From Erythrobacter sp. BLCC-B19 (lineage in GTDB: Bacteria; Pseudomonadota; Alphaproteobacteria; Sphingomonadales; Sphingomonadaceae): DNA of 64,000 nt. The translations under genes and the position numbers were made by a program. Under the pieces are notes generated by a model. It did no database searches, was not told the DNA's origin, and worked only from the letters and a program-made list of their open reading frames with translations. The stretch is from NCBI RefSeq assembly GCF_028621955.1, contig NZ_CP117516.1, positions 2,440,001 to 2,504,000 of the forward strand. Reading direction: 5' to 3'. Below, piece by piece: positions 44,217-55,400 of this stretch (positions are counted from its first letter, which is position 1; the number at the start of each line of letters is the position of its first letter).

Positions 44217-45072
44217 TGAGGTCGCCCTCGGCGAGCTGGTACAGTGCGTCGCTCAGCGTCTCCACCACCTCGGCCTGCACATCCGAGCGGGCCTTGTCCG
44301 ATTTGAGCGCGGCGCGGAAGGTCTCGATGGCTCCGGTCATGGTGCCGATCTCGTCCTGACGGTGGTGGGTGGTGATCCCTGCATCGTGATCGCCAGCCGC
44401 CATATCGCGCATGGTTTCGCCCACGGTGTAGATCGGCCAGAGCACCTTGCGGCGGAAGGCCAGATAGGCCGCGGCAAGGCAGCCGAGCACCAGCAGAACC
44501 GCAAGACAGGCTCCGGCGATGATCATGGTCTGCACGACCGCGTTCTCTGCCATGGCATCCTGCGTGTGGCGTTCGCTTTGCGCCACCAGCGCATCATTGG
44601 CCTTGCGATGGTCGCGGTAGATCTGCAGCAGGCGTCTGTGCGAAGCGAGCATTGCGGGCTGATCCCAGGCCTTTGCGGCAGGCTTGAGTTCATTGTTGAT
44701 CTCGTTCCAGAACGCCTTGCCGGTCTGGCGTGCATTTTCGGCGAGGCCTGCCTTGAGCTGATCGTCGATCGCTGCTTCGGCCCAGCGCTTTTCGGCCGCC
44801 CAGAATTCCTCTTCCAGCTTGGCAAGGCGCGTCTCGTTGATGTTGTAGGCATCGCGGTGGAGCGTCATGATGCTGGCATTGCCGAAAGCCTCGACCAGAA
44901 ACATCGGCGGAGGCAGGATGTCGGCACGGAAATCGGAGAGCGTTTGCTCCTCGGTATCAAGCGCGCCGCCGTTGCGGATGTGATTGATGCCGATGCCGGC
45001 CACCAGCAGGATGGCTGCGACCACACCGCCCAGCATCATCGCACCGTACTTCGAATATTTCTCGATCGTCAT
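43165..45072 (-). CDS. Methyl-accepting chemotaxis protein (MCP 3) with helical-bundle sensor
   Basis: The 635-residue protein has a helix at about residues 11-29 and a periplasmic region of about 160 residues. This region is rich in charged helices ([20 protein letters not shown]), as in four-helix-bundle sensors. A second helix (about 193-215), HAMP ([16 protein letters not shown]) and the signalling domain follow. From VETLSDAL onward it is almost identical to MCP 1 and ends in the same DDDWTEF docking peptide. It is divergent from the CheB-like gene at 45309, with 236 nt between. Confidence 0.92.
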   Translation of the reverse strand: MTIEKYSKYGAMMLGGVVAAILLVAGIGINHIRNGGALDTEEQTLSDFRADILPPPMFLVEAFGNASIMTLHRDAYNINETRLAKLEEEFWAAEKRWAEAAIDDQLKAGLAENARQTGKAFWNEINNELKPAAKAWDQPAMLASHRRLLQIYRDHRKANDALVAQSERHTQDAMAENAVVQTMIIAGACLAVLLVLGCLAAAYLAFRRKVLWPIYTVGETMRDMAAGDHDAGITTHHRQDEIGTMTGAIETFRAALKSDKARSDVQAEVVETLSDALYQLAEGDLTYRITSMPPGEHERLQEAFNTSVAKLETMIGAVRATAGGVRTSSDEIRAASEDLALRNEQQAASLEETAASVGATVALTRQSADNAVAARSAIAQTHQRATEGGAVVGKAVAAMGAIEQSAREITQIIDVIDGIAFQTNLLALNAGVEAARAGEAGKGFAVVANEVRALAQRSADAARDIKALIGKSTAHVGDGVSLVGETGTLLAEIVAQVGSVTAQVNEIAETTAAQATNLEQVNSAVGTIDRMTQQNAAMVEQSTAATRSLSSEAQRLSELVAQFRVSAAGQMLASHAGGHDTAPRMAPAPAPARPAAARKPAAPPPPPAPTPIITGNLARKPAPTQDPSDDDWTEF

Positions 45073-45308
45073 GTTGCGTTACCCTGCGAAGGCCCGCCGC
45101 GGGAGAGGTGCACGGGCGTGTTGCAGGATCGGCTCTAACAGCGACTTGCATAAGTGCGTTTTGATCGGGGGCTATGCGCAAGCCCCTAGGACTGCGGCGC
45201 AGATTTGTTGGGCGATTGGCGATTAGGGCAGCATCCACAGGCGCGCCCTTTGGTGCGCCGCGCCGGTCAGTGCCGGCGCTGGATCGCAACCAAGAGGCTG
45301 AGCGAAAC
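45073..45308. promoter_or_regulatory. Divergent regulatory region between MCP 3 and the CheB-like gene
   Basis: The 236-bp gap holds CCCCTAGG at 45183-45190, which on the minus strand is CCTAGGGGCTTGCGC, 111 nt before MCP 3. No confident sigma-70 or sigma-28 promoter was seen. GC-rich inverted stretches (GCGCGCC, GCGCCGCGCC) lie nearer the plus-strand gene. Confidence 0.5.
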
Positions 45309-46343
45309 ATGGCCAATGTCAGAGTGCTGGTAGTCGACGATTCCGCCGCGATGCGGGCGCTGTTTTGCGACATTCTCGACAATGCCAAGGGCGTTGCGGT
45401 GTGCGGCACCGCCAAGAATGCCGACGAGGCCCGCGCGCAGCTTGATGCGCTCAAGCCCGATGTGCTGACGCTTGATGTCGAGATGCCGGGCATGAGCGGG
45501 ATGGAGTTTCTCGAAGAGGTGATGACCACCCGGCCGATGCCGGTGATCATGCTGTCGTCGATCACGCAGGCAGGCACTGGCACTGCGCGGCGCGCGCTTG
45601 AACTGGGGGCGGTGCATTGCTTTCCCAAGCCGCTGCACACCTCGCGCGAGGAGTTCGACGCGACCGTTCGCCAGCTCGGCGACATCGTGCTGAAGGCGGC
45701 GGCGGGCGAATTGAAGCCGGGCGGCGAGGGCGCACCGGGCGAGGCGGGTGCCGGGATGCGCTATCGCTCTGACGGGCGGATCGTCGCGCTCGCCTGCGGG
45801 GCGGCCGGGATCGAGAGCGCGCGGCAGGTGCTCGCCGCCTATGATGCCGCCTGCCCGCCCACTATCGTGCTGTTCGACGCCGATCAGGCTGCGGTCGAGA
45901 ATGCGGTGCGCGCGATGCGCCATTCGCTGCCGTGCCAGCTGGGCGACGCGGTGGACGGGGTGTCGCTGGAGGTCGGCAAGGTGTGGCTGGCGTATGATCC
46001 CAGCCGCCATGTGATCGTCGAAGCGGGCGAGCCTCCGCGTCTGCGCCTGGTCGATCGCGACCCGATCAATGGCTGCCGCCCTTCGGCCGATCTCCTGTTC
46101 GGATCATTGGCGCGCAGCGGCCTGCCGGCGCTTGGCGGTTTGCTGACCGGCAGCGGCACGGATGGCGTGCGCGGGCTGGGAATTCTGGCCGAGACCAAGG
46201 GCATCGTCTTCCACCAGCGCCCCGCCGACTATGCCCCGCGCGACCGGTATGATGCGGTGCGCGCGCAGGGCACGGACCTTGCCGATCTCAGGCAGGAGGC
46301 GATTCCAGAATGGATCCTCGAACAGACCAACGCGGCTGGCTGA
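45309..46343 (+). CDS. CheB-like response regulator with inactive methylesterase domain
   Basis: The 344-residue protein has an intact receiver with phospho-acceptor Asp56 (TLDVEMPGMSG) and a linker. The C-terminal domain aligns with CheB methylesterase (CPPTIV, CRPSADLLFGSLA, GLLTGSGTDG). By alignment to the CheB at 27434, the nucleophile Ser is Gly164 and the His is Asp190; only Asp285 of the triad remains. It is unlikely to demethylate receptors but may bind them or compete for CheA phosphate. I chose the ATG at 45309 because the conserved receiver strand follows it. It is divergent from MCP 3. Confidence 0.82.
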   Translation: MANVRVLVVDDSAAMRALFCDILDNAKGVAVCGTAKNADEARAQLDALKPDVLTLDVEMPGMSGMEFLEEVMTTRPMPVIMLSSITQAGTGTARRALELGAVHCFPKPLHTSREEFDATVRQLGDIVLKAAAGELKPGGEGAPGEAGAGMRYRSDGRIVALACGAAGIESARQVLAAYDAACPPTIVLFDADQAAVENAVRAMRHSLPCQLGDAVDGVSLEVGKVWLAYDPSRHVIVEAGEPPRLRLVDRDPINGCRPSADLLFGSLARSGLPALGGLLTGSGTDGVRGLGILAETKGIVFHQRPADYAPRDRYDAVRAQGTDLADLRQEAIPEWILEQTNAAG

Positions 46344-46484
46344 GTGCGGCGAGGCGTCGAATATTTCAAAAATTCCCGCAAATCGGCCGCTAATTTTCAA
46401 CAAATGTCCTGAATTGAGAAATTCGCACTATGTGAGCCGTTAATCACGCGCTACCGATCCTCCATCCATTTTGGGGGGCAATCA
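46344..46484 (+). promoter_or_regulatory. AT-rich upstream region of the giant autotransporter gene
   Basis: This 141-bp stretch is distinctly more AT-rich than its surroundings (runs such as ATATTTCAAAAATT and CTAATTTTCAACAAATG). It ends in a strong GGGGGGCAATCA ribosome site before the ATG. Several weak promoter pairings are possible, none convincing. Confidence 0.5.
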
Positions 46485-49400
46485 ATGACGGTAGTGCGCG
46501 CGCGCGGTGGTTTCCGCGCCAAGGGTCGTTCGTTCAATCGGTCGGCCACGTCGGGGCTTTTGGGTTCCACCGCACTGATACCCGTCGCGGGCGCCCTTGC
46601 GGCTGCCGGACTGCTGGCGATGCCGGGCGCTGCCTTTGCACAATCGACCGGCGGAGATGGCGGCGGCGGCGGCGGCGCCGGGGGCGAATCGAACGTGGTC
46701 GCGAGCGGCACGGGCGGCGCTGGCGGTGATGGCGTTGCCGCCGGTTCGGGCGGCGGTGGCGGCGGATCCGGGCGCACGGGTGGCAGTGGCGGTGCCGGGG
46801 ATGGCGGCGCAGCTGGTGGCACCGGCAGTATTAACCCAGCTATCCAAGGTGCCAACGGCGCGAATGCGACAGTGGCCAACGGCGGCGGCGGTGGTGGTGC
46901 CGGTGCGGCCAGTTGGGTTTTCACCAACGAAGGCGTTATCTTTGTAGACACCGCCTCTTCCGCACGGGGCGGCAATGGCGGTCAGGGCACGGGTTCCGGA
47001 GCGGGCGGCGGCGGTGGTGCTGGCGCGACCTGGGCGATCGACAACTTCATAGAGGCCACGGTGGTGACCACTGTCGTGCGGAGCGGCGGTGCTGGCGGCA
47101 ATGGCGGCAATGGCGGCGTCACTGGCGCCGGCGGCGATGGTGGCGACGGCGGAGCCGCGTTCACCGGCTCGGGCTCGGCTACGGTCACGATCGAAGCAGC
47201 GGCGGGCCTTGTTGGCGGGAATGGCGGCATTGGCGGGTCTGGCGTGTCTGTCGGGCGTGGCGGCAATGGCGGTGCCGGTCTCGTCCTGACCGGCGGCACG
47301 GTGAACAGCAGCGGCCAGATCACCGGTGGCAATGGCGGCTCGGGTTCGGTTCAGGGTCTGGGCGGCGTCGGCCTGCTTGGCAGCGGGATTGCGCTCAATA
47401 ACCTCGGCTCGATCAGCGGCGGGACCAATGGGAGCGGCGCACAGGCGCTGGCGCTCCAGCTGTCGGGCAGCAACGTCATCACCAATATCGGCTCCCTGAC
47501 CGGCGGGGTCCAGATCACTTCGGGCACAACCACCTTCGACATCGCCAACACGCAGACGCTGGGCAACGTCGTTTCGGGCGGCGGTGTCCTGGCCAAGGCG
47601 GGCACCGGCACCCTGATTTTGACTTCCGCCAACACCTATACGGGCGGCACCAGGATTTCGTCGGGCACGCTGCAAGTCAACGCCTCGGGTGCGCTGGGAA
47701 CGGGCACGATCACGTTCTCTGGCGGCAATCTGCGCGGCGGGGCTGACGTGACCCTTACGAATGGGTTCATCATTAGCCCCGGTGCCGACGTTACTTTCTC
47801 GGCCGCGGCCGGGACGACATTGCGGCTGACGGGGAGCCCCAATGACGGCGGGGGCGGCATTACGCGGTTTGGTAACGCGACCGACACCGGCACGGTCGCT
47901 CTCGCGTTCAGCGGTGCAGGGTTGGGCGATCCGCTGAACATCAGCGTTGATGGCGGCACGCTGCGTCTTTCGCTGGGCGGCACCGGCTTTGTCAGCGGCG
48001 CCGGGGGCAATGTTGAGGGCGGTGTCAATGTCGATGGCAGGCTCGAAGTCGTCGACTTCCCGTTGACGCTCAACCAGTTGACCGGCACAGGCCAAGTCGC
48101 CACAGGCGGCGGCGCCGCGACGGTGACCACGCGCAACCTGCGCGTCGACACGACCTTCAACGGCCGTTTCGTGGACGGCGTGGGCGCATTGAGCCTCAGG
48201 CACAATGGCGGCATCCTGACACTGACGGGCGCGAGCACCTATACCGGGCTGACCACGGTGAACGCGGGCACGCTCAGGATCACCAATGCGAGCGCGCTCG
48301 GCACCACGGCAGCCGGCACGACCGTCAACAGCGGGGCCACCCTGCTGATCGTGGGATCCTCGCCGACGCTCAACCTCGGTGAAGCGCTGGCGATCAGCGG
48401 CACGGGCGTGAACGGTGGCGGCGCGATCCGGATCGAGCCCAATGCCAATCCGGGCTTCCAGGCCGTCAATCTGACGGGCGGTGTCACGCTGGCAGCCAAT
48501 GCGACGATCACGAACACCGACCGGATGTTGCTCAGCTTCACCAGCACCGGCATCGACCTCGGCACCTCGACCCTCACTTTTGCCTCCGAGCAGACCGGCA
48601 ACTCGACCACCCGGGTCAATGCCGCGATTTCCGGCAGCGGCGGCGTGACCAAGACTGGCCCCGGGCTGCTTGAACTGAACGGCGCGAACACGTTTACGGG
48701 GCCGCTTGCGATCAATGGCGGGATTACCTCGGTCAGCGGCGGGGCAGCGCTGGCGGATTCGGTTGCGGTCACGATTGCCAGTGGTGCCAGGTTCGATATT
48801 GTCAGCAGCGAAACCATCGGCTCGCTGGCAGGGGCCGGTTCGGTCAATATCGGAAACGGAATTGTTCTCACCACCGGCGGCAACAACACCTCGACGACCT
48901 TCGCCGGGGGCATCTTCGGAACCGGCGGGCGCCTGACCAAGACCGGCACCGGCACATTCACGCTGACCGGCGCAAACACCTATTCCGGCATCACCACTAT
49001 CAGCGGCGGCACGTTGCAGATCGGCGACGGCGGGACGACGGGATCGCTTGGCACAGGGGCGGTGACGAACAACGCCGCTCTGGTGTTCAACCGCTCGAAC
49101 GATTTCACGGTCAGCAATGTCATCAGCGGCACCGGCAGCCTGACCAAACTAGGCGCGGGCAATCTGACGCTGAGCGGAGACAATACCTATGACGGGCTGA
49201 CCACGATTTCGGGCGGGACGCTGACGCTGACCGCCAGCCCCGGGCTCGTGACGTCCGGCACGCTCGGCAGCGCGGCGGCGGGCACGATCGTCGAAAATGG
49301 CGCGACGCTGGCCTTGTCGGGCCGGGTGTCGGTTGCCGATGCTCTCAGCCTCAGCGGCACCGGCTTCGGCGGGGGCGGCGTGCTGAGAAGCGTGTTCGAC

Positions 49401-52400
49401 GGGCAGAACGTGAACGGCGCGATCACCTTGGAATCGGACGTGCTGATCTCTGCCGATTCGGCGGGCACCATGTCGATCAACGGGGGAATCTCGGGCACCA
49501 ACCGGACCATCACCATTGCCTCGACCGGCAACATCATCATCAATGGTGCCATCGCGACCGGTTCGGGCTCCTTGATCAAGGAAGGCAACGGGATCCTCGG
49601 ACTGTCCGGCAGAAACACCTTTACCGGAGATGTGCACGTCAAGGCGGGTAACTTCCAGTTTGCCGGTGGCAATGCGCTGTCCGACACGGGCCGCCTGATC
49701 CTTGAAGCTGGAACTTCCGCCCAGGCGGTATTCAGCACCGAAACCATCGGCGGCCTCGAAGGGGCCGGGTTGATTTTCCTCCAGTTCGGCGGCGCACTTG
49801 ATGTCGCCGGTTCCTTCGATACGACCTTCAGCGGCCAAATGGTGGACGCAAGCGGTGTCGGCAAGCTGGTCAAGAGCGGCACCGGTACGCTGACGTTGAC
49901 CGGCGTCAACACCTTCAGCGGCGGCACCACCATCAGCGGCGGCAGGCTGGTCGTCGACGGGTCGCTGGGTTCGGGCGTCACGATCAACGGCGGCACGCTG
50001 GGCGGCTCGGGAACCATCGGCGGCCTGGTGGTCGTCAACAGCGGCGGCACGCTGGCGGCGGGTAACAGCCCGGGCACCCTGACGGTGGGCAGCCTGACGC
50101 TCAATGCCGGATCGCTGACCACCTTCGAACTCGCCGAGGCAGGCGTTGCAGGCGGGGCCAACAACGATCTCATCCGCGTGGCGGGCGCGCTGACGCTCAA
50201 TGGCGGGAACATCGGCATCGTGCGCGGCACGGGCTTCGGCAGCGGGCGATACACCCTGTTCGAATTCGGCACGCTGGCCGGTGCGCTGGGCAACCTCACG
50301 CTCAACCCGCTCGATGGCGGGTTCATCGGCACGCTCGCGGTCGATGGCAATACCATCGTGCTCAACGCCGCGCCGCCTGAAGACCTGATCTTCTGGAACG
50401 GCTCGACCTTCGCGCCGACCGGGGCGGTTGTGGGCGGCAGCGGAACCTGGAACCTCGTCAACGGCAACTTCACCGAGAATGATGGCGTTTTCAGCGGCGC
50501 GTGGGCGGGCAATGGCTTCAACGCCGTGTTCGGCGGCACCGGCGGCACTGTCACCATCGCGGCCGACACCACGGTTGCACCGGGCGGTCTGGCCTTCCTT
50601 GTCGATGGCTACACGATCACCGGCGGCAATGCGGCCTCGCGCCTTGAGCTGACGGGTGCGACCGGGGTCGACACGGCGAGCAATGTCGGCGCGACGATTT
50701 CGGCGATCATCTCGGGCGCAGGCTCGCTGACCAAGACCGGCGCGGGCACGCTGACGCTGAGCGGGGTCAACACCTACACCGGCAACACCACGGTGATGGG
50801 CGGCACGCTGGTGAACAGCGGCACTCTTGCGAGCGCCGTGACCAACATGGCCGATTTCACCTCGACCGGCACGCTGCTGGCGACCTTCATCAACAGTGCG
50901 GGTGCGACCGCCGAGCTTGCGGGCAATGCCGCGCAGATCAACAATTTCGGCACACTTACTGTCACGGGCGACCTGACCGGATCGGCGGGCCTCAGCAATG
51001 CCGCGGGCGGTCTGGTGACGGTCAATGCAGGCGCGGCGGTGAATGTCACCGGCCTCGTCTCCAACAACAGCACGCTGGCCAACGCCTTCACCATCAATGG
51101 CAGCCTGTCGACCACCAGCCAATTCGACAACAACGGCACCTCGCAGGTGCTGATCGGCGCGACTGGTTCGCTTTCGACCGGAACCGGGCTGAACAACGCG
51201 GGCACCCTCGTCAACAACGGGACGATCAACGGCACCGTTCGCAATGGCGGCACCCTGACCTCTACGGGTACGCTGAGCGGGATTCTGCTCAATCAGGCGG
51301 GCGCGGTGGCCAATCTGGCGGGCTCGACCAGCCAGATCGGCAATTCGGGCACGATGACCGTGACCGGCAACCTCATGGTGGGCGGCCCGCTCGACAATAC
51401 GCCTTCGGGGCTGGTGACGATCAATGCCGGAGCGACGGCGAATGTCACCGGCAATGTCTCGAACCAGGGGACGGCGGCGAACGCCTTCACCATCAACGGC
51501 GCGCTGTCGACCACCGGCCAGTTCATCAACCAGTTCGGCGGCAACCTGTTCATTGCTGCGGGCGGCACGCTGAGCGCGGGCGTCAACATCATCAATGGCG
51601 GCGGCGCGACCCTCGTCAACGAGGGGACGATCGCCAGCACGATGCTGTCGGCAGGCAGCTTCCGTTCGACCGGCACCCTGCAATCGGGCCTCGAACTGAT
51701 CGCGATCAGCGCCAGCGCGGAGCTGTCGGGCACGGTGCTGGGCACGATCACCAACCCGGGCACGATCAATCTGACCGGCACGCTGCTGGGAAATGCGTCG
51801 CTGGTGCAGGGCGGGTTCGGGGTGTTCAACCTCAACGGGTTCAACACCGGCCTTGGCAGCATTTCGGGCAGCGGCACGATCAATCTCGGGGCGGCGAGCC
51901 TGACGGCGGGGAGCAACAATACCTCCACCACCTTCAGCGGCGTGATCAACGGGAGCGGCGGCCTCATCAAGACCGGCACCGGCACGATGACGCTTTCGGG
52001 CGTCAACACCTATGCGGGACAGACGCGGGTCGATGCCGGCACGCTGGCGCTGGCATCGGGCGGCGTGATCGCCGGGCAGGTGCGCAACGAAGCGACCTTT
52101 ACCAATGCCGGCGCGGTGCAGGGTTCGGTGGTCAACCTCGGCACCCTGACCTCGACCGGCCGGATCAACGGCGGGCTGACCCAGTTCGCCGGAGCGCAAG
52201 CGACCGTGTCGGGCACGATCAACGGCGCGATCAACACGGCAGGAAGCCTGACCGTCAATGGCAATCTCGCCAGCGACGGCTTCGTGTCGAACACCGGCAC
52301 GGGCACCATTCTGGTGCAGAGCGGCGCGCGCTGGGATGTCGGCGGGTTCGACAACGTCAGCACCAATGCAAATGGTTTCGTGATCGCCGGGACCGTCATC

Positions 52401-55400
52401 AACAGCGGCTTCTCGATCAACCGCGCTGGGGCAACGCTGACGATCAACAGCGGCGGCATTCTCAATTCGCGCTTCTTCACCAATGAAGGCGGGCGGGTGA
52501 ACAACAACGGCCTCGTCAATGCCGATGTCACCAATCTGGGCACGATCGACAACAACGGCACCTGGAACGGCATCCTGTCGCACGGCTTTGGGACCGTCAC
52601 CAACAACAACCGCTGGAACGGATCGTTCGGCATCAGCGCGGGCGGGCTCGTCATCAACAATGGCATCTGGGACAATGCGGGCGACATCTCGTCGGTCAGC
52701 AGCGGCCTGTTCGAAAACTTCGGCACCCTCAGCGGCAACGGCGTTTCGGTGTTCGGGGCCGATGCGCGACTTGCCAACCGTTCGGGCGGGACGATCACGC
52801 TCGCCAGCAACCAGCAATTGCAGGTCGGCGGCGACGGGATCATCAGCAATGCCGGCACGGTCACGGCGCGCGCGCTGGTCAATGCGGGCGGGGTGATCCA
52901 GAACGATGCGAGCGGCATCTGGACGGGCTCGTTCAGCGTGCTGGGCGGCGGAAGCCTCAGCAATGCCGGCACGATTACCGGCAACATCCTCAACCGCGGC
53001 AACCTGTCATCAGGTGGCACGATCAACGGCCAGCTCACCAACGAGCAGGGCGCAGGGGCGAGCCTGTCGGGCATCCTCAACGGCAATGTCTTCAACAGCG
53101 GCCAGATTTCGCTGACCGGCAGCACGTCCGGCATCGGCACGCTCGACCAGACCTCGACCGGCGCGTTCGACATCGGCGGCTTCGACACCCGGATCGGCGC
53201 GCTGCAGGGCGCAGGTCAGGTGTTGCTGCGCGACGGCGACCTGACGCTGATCGGGGCGAGCGGCAGCACCACCTTCCTCGGCACGATCACCGGCAGCGGC
53301 GGTCTGACCAAGCAGGGCGCGGCGACCCAGATCCTCAGCGGCGACATGGAATATACCGGTGAAACCGCGATCCTCGGCGGCACGCTCGTCGTCGCCGATG
53401 GCAGCCTTGCCGGATCGGTGCGCAACACCGCCACCTTCATCCTCGACGGGCGGGTGTTCGGCGAACTCAACAACGTCGGCACGATGCAGATTGCAGGCCA
53501 GGTTGACGGGTTCACGCTCAACAACGGCACGATCACCAATATCGGCAACAGCATCTTCCTCGGCCGGTTCGAGCAGAGCGCGAGCCTGGGCACCAGCCTC
53601 AACCTTGCGGGCTTCAACACCCGGCTTGGCAGCCTGAACGGGGCGGGGACCGTCAATCTCGGCACTGGAACGCTGACTGTGGGCAGCGACAACACCGACG
53701 CGCGCTTCACCGGGGTGATCGCGGGGCAGGGCGCGCTGGTCAAGATCGGCACGGGCAGCTTCAGCCTGCTGGGCGCCAACACCTTCACCGGCCCGACGGT
53801 CATCAACGGCGGTTCGATCGAGCTGGCCACCGATGGCGTGCTGGCGGGCATGGTCGAAAACAACGCGACCTTCACCAACCGCGGGCGCGTGAATGGGCTG
53901 GTCGTCAACAATGCGAGCCTGACATCGACCGGCCGCCTTCTTGGCGGGCTGTTCAACGCGGCGGGCGCGACGGCGCGGCTGTCGGGTGTGGTGAGCGGCG
54001 CGGTCGACAACCTCGGCCTCATCACGTTGACCGGCACCACCACCGGCATCGGCCTGTTCACGCAGGGCGACACCGGCGTGTTCGATCTCGCCGGTTTCGA
54101 CACCAGCGTGCAGCTGATTTCCGGCGGCGGATCGGTGACGCTCGGTTCGGGCACGCTGACGGTGACCTCGGGAGACTTCAACCGGAGCTTTAGCGGGGTC
54201 ATTTCCGGCAGCGGCGGCCTTACCAAGACGGGCGGCAACTTTCTGCGCCTTGCAGGGGTCAACACCTACACCGGCCTGACCCGGGTCGATGGCGGCACCC
54301 TGCTGCTCGACTTTGGCGGGGAGATTGCCGGTTCGGTGCTGGTCAACGCCAACTTCATCAACGGCGGCATCGTGGGCGGCGACGTTACCAACAACGGCAC
54401 CATGTCGAGCTTCAACCGCATCCGCGGCAGTGTGACCAACAACGGCACCGCCGATCTGAACGGCCAGATCGATGGCCCGGTCTTCAACAACGGGGTCTTC
54501 ACCAGCAGCTCCGGCGGCAACTTCCTCGGCCGCTTCACCCAGATCGCCGGAGCCAGCGCGAGCTTTGCCGGGTTCAACTCGACCCTCGGAAGTCTGGCGG
54601 GCGATGGCACGATCCAGATCACCGCGCCGTTCCTGATTGTGGGCGGCGACGACACCTCCTCGACCTTTGCCGGAGTGATCTCGGGCAGCGGCGGGGTGGT
54701 GAAGCAGGGCACCGGCACCTTCACGCTTTCGGGCGTGAACACCTACACCGGCACGACCTTCGTCAATGCCGGCACGCTGGTGGTGGGCGATGGCGGGGCG
54801 GTCGTCCCGCCGCCGCCGACGCCTGCGCCAGAAACGGTGGCCGCCGCAGCACCCTCGGCCGCACGCTCGCTGCTGACGCGCGGCGAGGGCGGGCTGTCGA
54901 ACGGCCGCACGGCGATCAGCATGGCACCGGGTGCCGAAGCTGCCGTGACGCTCGCCGCCGCGCCGGAAGAAGCGCCCTTCGCCACCATGGCCACCATGCT
55001 TTCGGGCGCGGTGATTGCGGGCAATGTCGTCAACAACGCCACGCTCATCAACAACGGCACGATCCTCGGTCAGGTGCAGAACAACGCCGGAGCGAGCGCC
55101 AGCAACCACGGCGTCATCGCCGGCGCGGTGTTCAACAGCGGCACGCTGGTTTCGACCGGCACCCTGGGCGGCGGGCTCGACAACTCCGGCACCGCATCGC
55201 TGGAAGGCGTGGTTGACGGCACGGTGATCAACCGCGGCAGCATCGTGCTGACCGGCACCACCACCGGCATCGACATCTTCGATCAGACGGCGGCTGGCAT
55301 CCTCGATCTTGCCGGGTTCGACACGACCCTCGGCGTGATCAACGGCGCGGGCAGCATTGCGCTGGGCGATGCGACGCTCAGCACCGGCACCAACGGGGTC

